From positions 1 to 8,959 of the forward strand of contig CAYTPE010000048.1 of NCBI GenBank assembly GCA_964439885.1: DNA of 8,959 nucleotides, in the 5' to 3' direction. Positions 5,026 through 8,959 of this stretch are shown here, in pieces; the stretch's first letter is position 1; each line of letters starts with the position of its first letter. The position numbers and the translations under genes were made by a program. The notes below the pieces were generated by a model. The model had not been told where the DNA came from and did not search any database. It was given only the letters and a program-made list of their open reading frames with translations. Source of the stretch: CAYTPE01 sp964439885. GTDB taxonomy: Bacteria; Patescibacteriota; Patescibacteriia; Magasanikbacterales; GWA2-37-8.

Positions 5026-6369
5026 TTAGTAGTTTAATTCCCAAAGGCCATCTTTATTGGTATAGACAATGGTTTGTGTTTCAGAATCGACGGCTACGTC
5101 ATTATTTTTTTCCGATAAGATATCTTGCGCTACTAAATAATAGTGATAGAAAGCTGTCATTTTTTTGGTGGTTATGAGCGCAAGAGTGTTGTGACTATCA
5201 AGCATAAAAACACCAGCGAGTGGTTCGTCCGAACGGTAGAGTAGAGTCGGTTCGCTGCCGGGCGTGTAACTCCACACCTCCTGCTCATTCCAAAAAATTT
5301 GCCAGGAATTAAACGGAGAATGGGTGGTAGTGGTGAGTGGCAGCTCCCATGTTTTGGTTGGGGTGACGACCAGTGTTTCGTTTGGTGTTCGTATGATCTG
5401 TCCATCATCATTCGCTTCCACCAGGTGTATGGTACCATAATCAGTATTTTCCGGAAGCAACGAAACAAGTGTTTTTGATCCGGCAAGATTTTTGTATATG
5501 CCAATCCGGTTGCTCGAGGTAACTGTTTCGAGCGTCCACAGAACTCCGCTGCGAGCGTACCAGTCCATCACGGAGTTTATCGCTATAGGTTGTGCTTGGC
5601 GAGTGCTGAGGGGTAGCGCGTAAAGCGTATCAGAGGTGCTCACATATACAATTGGGTTCGTGCCGTCGTCCCACTGAACTCTATTTACCATACCATCGAC
5701 CACCGATTGCACATCAAAAAAGCTGCTCGGGTAGGAAATGAGTAGCGCATTTGCGTCAAAGAGCATGGTGTGTGTTTCGTTATCATTGTGTTCATTGAGT
5801 GCGCACCACGTTGTAGCTGGTGCACAAACAATCGAAGAGGAGTTGTGCGGCGGAAGACTAAGCAACGTTTCTGTTGCGCCGCTGTCACGATTAAGTCGAC
5901 GTACAAGCATAGCACCACCAGACTCTTCGGTAAACAAGACAAATCGACTGTAAACGGGCACGACAATTGATGTGATAGTGCCTTTAGTAAGAAAAGTTGG
6001 TCTGCTCTTTTTGATCAAAGCAATATCCTTTATATAGGTCGTTTCACGGTTTGATACACTTATTTCTTTTGTCCAATCATAATAATCCGGTGCGCTGATC
6101 TTAAGTGTGTAGGTGCGCGGGGTGATATTTTTCAATCGCACTGGGATACTGTCCGGTAGCGATAGCCCATCAAGCGAAACAGTCGCATTTTTAGGGTTGA
6201 CGTCTACACTGATACTCCCTGTTTCGCGGATAATACCGTAGTGCCAGTCGTAACGGAAGCCAGTGGTATAAAAGACAATTGCTGGCGCCGTAATAAAAAA
6301 AGCGGCTATAAAGGCGTATAGCATGAATTGGCGCCACGGTTTGGTGAAGTGAGCTCCCGGATACTCCAT
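5026..6369 (-). CDS. PEGA-domain membrane protein with a probable beta-propeller-like outer region
   Basis: A 447-residue membrane-anchored protein. Residues about 15-35 form a transmembrane helix or uncleaved signal anchor (FMLYAFIAAFFITAPAIVF). A PEGA domain follows at about 51-118: GSISVDVNPKNATVSLDG, then PRTYTLKISAPDYYDWTKEI. PEGA domains are small surface-associated beta domains thought to bind wall or other extracellular partners. The remaining 330 residues are rich in beta strands with irregular repeats (for example SRFVLFTEESGGAMLVRRLN, NPIVYVSTSDTLYALPL and DSETQTIVYTNKDGLWEL near the end), suggesting a degenerate propeller; the repeats are too weak to count. I know of no enzymatic activity for such proteins. 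It heads the - strand pair with rnhA and is divergent from the murA-family gene, with overlapping promoters. The exact role is unknown. Confidence 0.85.
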   Translation of the reverse strand: MEYPGAHFTKPWRQFMLYAFIAAFFITAPAIVFYTTGFRYDWHYGIIRETGSISVDVNPKNATVSLDGLSLPDSIPVRLKNITPRTYTLKISAPDYYDWTKEISVSNRETTYIKDIALIKKSRPTFLTKGTITSIVVPVYSRFVLFTEESGGAMLVRRLNRDSGATETLLSLPPHNSSSIVCAPATTWCALNEHNDNETHTMLFDANALLISYPSSFFDVQSVVDGMVNRVQWDDGTNPIVYVSTSDTLYALPLSTRQAQPIAINSVMDWYARSGVLWTLETVTSSNRIGIYKNLAGSKTLVSLLPENTDYGTIHLVEANDDGQIIRTPNETLVVTPTKTWELPLTTTTHSPFNSWQIFWNEQEVWSYTPGSEPTLLYRSDEPLAGVFMLDSHNTLALITTKKMTAFYHYYLVAQDILSEKNNDVAVDSETQTIVYTNKDGLWELNY

Positions 6370-6370
6370 G

Positions 6371-6399
6371 TTGTCAAGCGGTCAGAAATATACTATACT
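6371..6399 (+). promoter_or_regulatory. Sigma-70-type promoter for the murA-family gene
   Basis: TTGTCA at 6371-6376 (5 of 6 to TTGACA) is separated by 17 bases from TATACT at 6394-6399 (5 of 6 to TATAAT). A second overlapping TATACT lies at 6389-6394. Transcription would start near 6406, giving a leader of about 30 bases before the ATG at 6436. This places the ATG at 6436 inside the transcript and agrees with the start chosen from homology. Confidence 0.7.
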
Positions 6400-6421
6400 A
6401 GATGGTAATTAAAATTGTCAT
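6392..6421 (-). promoter_or_regulatory. Divergent sigma-70-type promoter for the PEGA-rnhA unit
   Basis: Read on the - strand, ATGACA (complement of 6416-6421, 5 of 6) is followed after 18 bases by TATAGT (complement of 6392-6397, 5 of 6). Transcription would start near 6385, only about 16 bases before the start codon at 6369. It shares its -10 bases with the opposite murA-family promoter, so the two polymerases would compete. Confidence 0.55.
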
Positions 6422-6435
6422 GGTTGTCAATCTGT

Positions 6436-7743
6436 ATGAATCATTTTGTTATCGAAGGAGGAAAAAAACTGAACGGCTCTTTAGTCGTTCACTCAGCCAA
6501 AAATTCGGCAGTTTCGATTTTGCTCGCGACCCTCATGGTCAAAGGCACTGTTATGCTCGAAGATGTCCCCGAAATCGAAGAGGTCAATCGTATAGTTGAG
6601 CTCATGAGAAGTATCGGCGCCGTGGTGGAAAAACGCGCTAATCGAAGCTATTTTGTGGATACATCACAACCGTTGACTCTCGGCACCATCAACGCCGAGG
6701 CCTGTCGTAGGACTCGTTCGTCTTTGATGCTGCTCGGCGCGCTTGCCGCTCGCGAAAAGCGCTATAAGATTTATAAATCAGGTGGCTGCAAACTAGGGTC
6801 ACGCACTGTTCGACCACATATTTACGCGCTCGAAAAATTAGGTGTTGAGGTGGTTTCGCGTGACGCCTATTACGACGTCACCAACCATACACTCACTGCC
6901 GGTTCGGTCGTCATGTACGAATCGGGCGACACCACCACCGAGAATGCGGTGATGGCGGCTGTTCTTGCTCCGGGTGTTACCACCATTAAAATGGCCTCGG
7001 CCAATTACATGGTGCAAGACCTGTGTTATTTTTTGCAAAAAGCCGGTGCCAAAATTGACGGTATTGGTACGACCACGCTTACTATTAGGGGGGTGAAGCA
7101 ATTACATGGCGTGAAGGCATATCCGATTATGCCCGATCCGATTGTAGCTATGACGTATATAGCGGTCGCTATTACCACGCGGTCACCACTCGTTATCAAG
7201 AATTGTCCGCTCGAATTTCTTGAACTTGAACTCTGCAAATTGGAAGTCATGGGCCAAAAGTTCACCATTCATAATCGACGTCTATCCAAAAATGGTGCGT
7301 TTGATATTGTCGATATTGAAATCGTGCCGAGCAAGCTCAAAGCTTTGCCGGATAAAATTTATGGCAGACCTTTCCCAGGCTTAAACATCGACAATTTAGT
7401 ACTTTTTATCCCCATCCTTGCCACAGCCGAAGGTAGAACACTGGTGCACGATTGGGCGTACGAAGACCGCGTCCTTTATAGTCTTGAACTCAAAAAATTA
7501 GGAGCCAAAATTACTCTTATCGATACGCACCGCGTGTGGGTAGAAGGCAAATCAATTTTTTCAGCCAACGAAGTAATCGCCCCACCCGCGCTGCGCCCGG
7601 CGGTCAACGTACTGATCGCCATGCTCGCCGCCAAAGGTAAGTCGGTGTTACGCAACACGTACGAAATCGATCGCGGATACGAACATTTAGCGGACGCGTT
7701 GCGCGGCGTGGGCGCGCGCATTAGCGTGCTTAATGAAGCTTAA
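6436..7743 (+). CDS. murA: UDP-N-acetylglucosamine 1-carboxyvinyltransferase (MurA family), divergent
   Basis: MurA transfers enolpyruvate from phosphoenolpyruvate to UDP-GlcNAc, the first committed step of peptidoglycan precursor synthesis in the cytoplasm. The protein has 435 residues, near the usual length. Key positions are kept: Lys22-Asn23 (HSAKNSA), Arg94 (RTRSSLMLLGAL), the PEP-site Cys118 in SGGCKLGSRTVRPH, Asp319 (PFPGLNIDN, the position of Asp305 in E. coli) and Arg387 (LRPAVNVLIAML), with the IDRGYEHLADALRGVGA end. Several usual motifs differ: FPTD reads LNID, RAGA reads RPAV, and the AREPE region reads ASANYM. It may be a subtype rather than the standard housekeeping copy. In-frame starts at 6415 (TTG) and out-of-frame ATGs upstream were not chosen, because MNHFVIEGG matches the family start. 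The S41 protease follows after 5 bases. No Shine-Dalgarno sequence is visible. Confidence 0.9.
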   Translation: MNHFVIEGGKKLNGSLVVHSAKNSAVSILLATLMVKGTVMLEDVPEIEEVNRIVELMRSIGAVVEKRANRSYFVDTSQPLTLGTINAEACRRTRSSLMLLGALAAREKRYKIYKSGGCKLGSRTVRPHIYALEKLGVEVVSRDAYYDVTNHTLTAGSVVMYESGDTTTENAVMAAVLAPGVTTIKMASANYMVQDLCYFLQKAGAKIDGIGTTTLTIRGVKQLHGVKAYPIMPDPIVAMTYIAVAITTRSPLVIKNCPLEFLELELCKLEVMGQKFTIHNRRLSKNGAFDIVDIEIVPSKLKALPDKIYGRPFPGLNIDNLVLFIPILATAEGRTLVHDWAYEDRVLYSLELKKLGAKITLIDTHRVWVEGKSIFSANEVIAPPALRPAVNVLIAMLAAKGKSVLRNTYEIDRGYEHLADALRGVGARISVLNEA

Positions 7744-7748
7744 TTATT

Positions 7749-8959
7749 ATGGCTGATACTATGTCTCCAGGAACAATGCGCGGCGCACGCTATTTTGGTG
7801 TGTATATCAGTGCTATACTCATTGTCGTCTTTTTTGGTATGGGAGTATTGGTCGGGGAGAGTCTGGTAGTGAGTAAGGGGATGGCAGGTTCGGATGGACT
7901 ATCGAACGTCCAAAAGGTTGTTAATATCAATCGAGCGCTCACTCATACCAACACCATCGATTTCGCTCAGTTCTGGACAGTATGGGATCGAGTCAAAGGT
8001 GAGTATGTCAAGCAGCCGGTACAAGACTCCGATTTGCTCTACGGTGCGATGCAAGGTATGGTAGCGTCACTTGGCGATCCATACTCAATGTACTTTCCGC
8101 CCGAAGCGGCTACCGACTTCAACAAAAATTTATCAGGTGAGCTCAGTGGTATTGGTGCGGAAATTGGTGTGAAGCAGAATCAGCTCGTCGTCGTGTCGCC
8201 AATCGTTGATAGTCCGGCTGCCAAAGCCGGTCTAAGGCCAGGTGATAAAATCTTGGCGATCGATAAAGTTTCCACCGCAGGCATTGACGTGAATACCGCG
8301 GTCGAACACATCCGCGGTCCGGCTACCTCTACAGTCGTACTTACCATTCAGCGTACCGGTTGGGAAAAGCCTAAAGACATTTCTATCCACCGAGCGAAAA
8401 TAAATGTACCACCGGTATCGCTTACGATGAAAGATGGCAATATCGCGTATCTGCGCATCATGCAGTTTAATGAGCAGACTATCCCGGAATTTTCGAACTA
8501 TATTAACCAACTAAAAGCCGCTCACGCCAAAGGACTCATTCTTGATCTCAGAAACAATCCCGGCGGCTATCTGGATGGGGCAATTTCTATGGCGAGTGAA
8601 TGGATTACCAATGGTATAGTCGTGAGCGAACGATATAGTAATGGCAAGGTTGACTCGCACGATACGCTTCCAACACCACATCGATTGGCTGGTTTGCCAA
8701 CTGTTGTACTCGTCAATGGCGGCTCCGCATCCGCTGCTGAAATTGTTTCCGGCGCGCTCAAAGACCACAAAGTTGCCACCATTATGGGCACCAAGACATT
8801 TGGTAAAGGTTCGGTGCAAAACTACGAAACCTTGCCCGACGGCTCGGCCCTCAAAATTACGATTGCCGAATGGCTCACGCCGAGCGGCAACAATATTAAT
8901 GAGAAGGGTATTTCTCCCGACATTGAAGTGAAAGAGGATTTTGAAAATGAGCCGGTTGG
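7749..8959 (+). CDS. S41 family carboxyl-terminal processing protease (CtpA/Prc type), 3' end missing
   Basis: A membrane-anchored serine protease that cleaves near the C-termini of envelope proteins. The frame from ATG 7749 stays open to the window edge (403 residues), so the end is missing. Residues about 15-36 form a transmembrane anchor (YFGVYISAILIVVFFGMGVL). A DSDLLYGAMQGMVASLGDPYS-type N-terminal segment follows, typical of Ctp enzymes, then a PDZ domain at about 122-195 (SGIGAEIG, AAKAGLRPGDKILAID). The peptidase core has LILDLRNNPGG, NGGSASAAEIVSGAL with nucleophile Ser328, and GTKTFGKGSVQ with Lys353; the Ser-Lys spacing of 25 matches the catalytic dyad of E. coli Prc. The last visible part (EWLTPSGNNINEKGISPDIEV) is near the end of the catalytic domain, so little is missing. 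It lies 5 bases after the murA-family gene and is probably cotranscribed with it. Confidence 0.95.
   Translation, partial: MADTMSPGTMRGARYFGVYISAILIVVFFGMGVLVGESLVVSKGMAGSDGLSNVQKVVNINRALTHTNTIDFAQFWTVWDRVKGEYVKQPVQDSDLLYGAMQGMVASLGDPYSMYFPPEAATDFNKNLSGELSGIGAEIGVKQNQLVVVSPIVDSPAAKAGLRPGDKILAIDKVSTAGIDVNTAVEHIRGPATSTVVLTIQRTGWEKPKDISIHRAKINVPPVSLTMKDGNIAYLRIMQFNEQTIPEFSNYINQLKAAHAKGLILDLRNNPGGYLDGAISMASEWITNGIVVSERYSNGKVDSHDTLPTPHRLAGLPTVVLVNGGSASAAEIVSGALKDHKVATIMGTKTFGKGSVQNYETLPDGSALKITIAEWLTPSGNNINEKGISPDIEVKEDFENEPV

Noticed and set aside
6402..6435. Earlier starts for the murA-family gene (TTG at 6415, or the ATG frame at 6402)
   Set aside because: The frame from 6402 is not the MurA frame and is short. 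The TTG start adds seven residues absent from the family, and MNHFVIEGG aligns with known starts.
6455..6461. Perfect AAGGAGG Shine-Dalgarno-like sequence
   Set aside because: It lies inside the coding sequence at the conserved EGG codons of MurA, and no plausible ATG in frame follows at the right distance.

Overview
The window looks like a stretch of bacterial chromosome from a member of the Candidate Phyla Radiation (Patescibacteria) or a similar small-genome lineage. This is inferred from gene content: small lipoproteins with GAGC lipoboxes, a PEGA-domain membrane protein, an ECF sigma factor paired with a DUF5667-like membrane protein, and a divergent MurA. In addition, none of the ten gene starts in the window has a Shine-Dalgarno sequence. 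There is no rRNA, tRNA, CRISPR array or insertion sequence. Stops are TAA everywhere except the sigma gene, whose TGA overlaps the next ATG, so a standard code is the simplest reading.

Region 1 (1-3315, + strand) is a chaperone locus. It opens at the interdomain linker of DnaK and runs through the substrate-binding domain. The reading frame is broken near 610-616, and the conserved DnaK tail continues in the +1 frame to 748. Between dnaK and dnaJ lie two tandem paralogous small lipoproteins, a strong RNA hairpin, and an AT-rich gene of unknown function. DnaJ (2215-3315) is complete, with J domain, G/F region, four zinc-binding repeats and C-terminal domains.

Region 2 (3316-4615, + strand) is a signalling pair. 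A short ECF-type sigma factor overlaps by ATGA a single-pass membrane protein with a DUF5667-like segment and a long charged coiled coil, which is a plausible anti-sigma factor. The sigma start codon lies inside an inverted repeat (3325-3379) that could fold in the mRNA. A strong bidirectional terminator at 4581-4613 closes the unit.

Region 3 (4612-6369, - strand) holds a PEGA-domain membrane protein followed 12 bases later by a type I RNase H, probably one transcript. It converges on the terminator.

Region 4 (6370-8959, + strand) starts from a compact divergent promoter region. It holds a MurA-family enolpyruvyl transferase and, 5 bases further on, an S41 carboxyl-terminal processing protease that runs off the window. 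Together the genes cover protein folding, envelope stress sensing and cell-wall synthesis. The most unusual points are the broken DnaK frame with preserved tail, the hairpin over the sigma start codon, and the 15-pair hairpin at 1676-1708.
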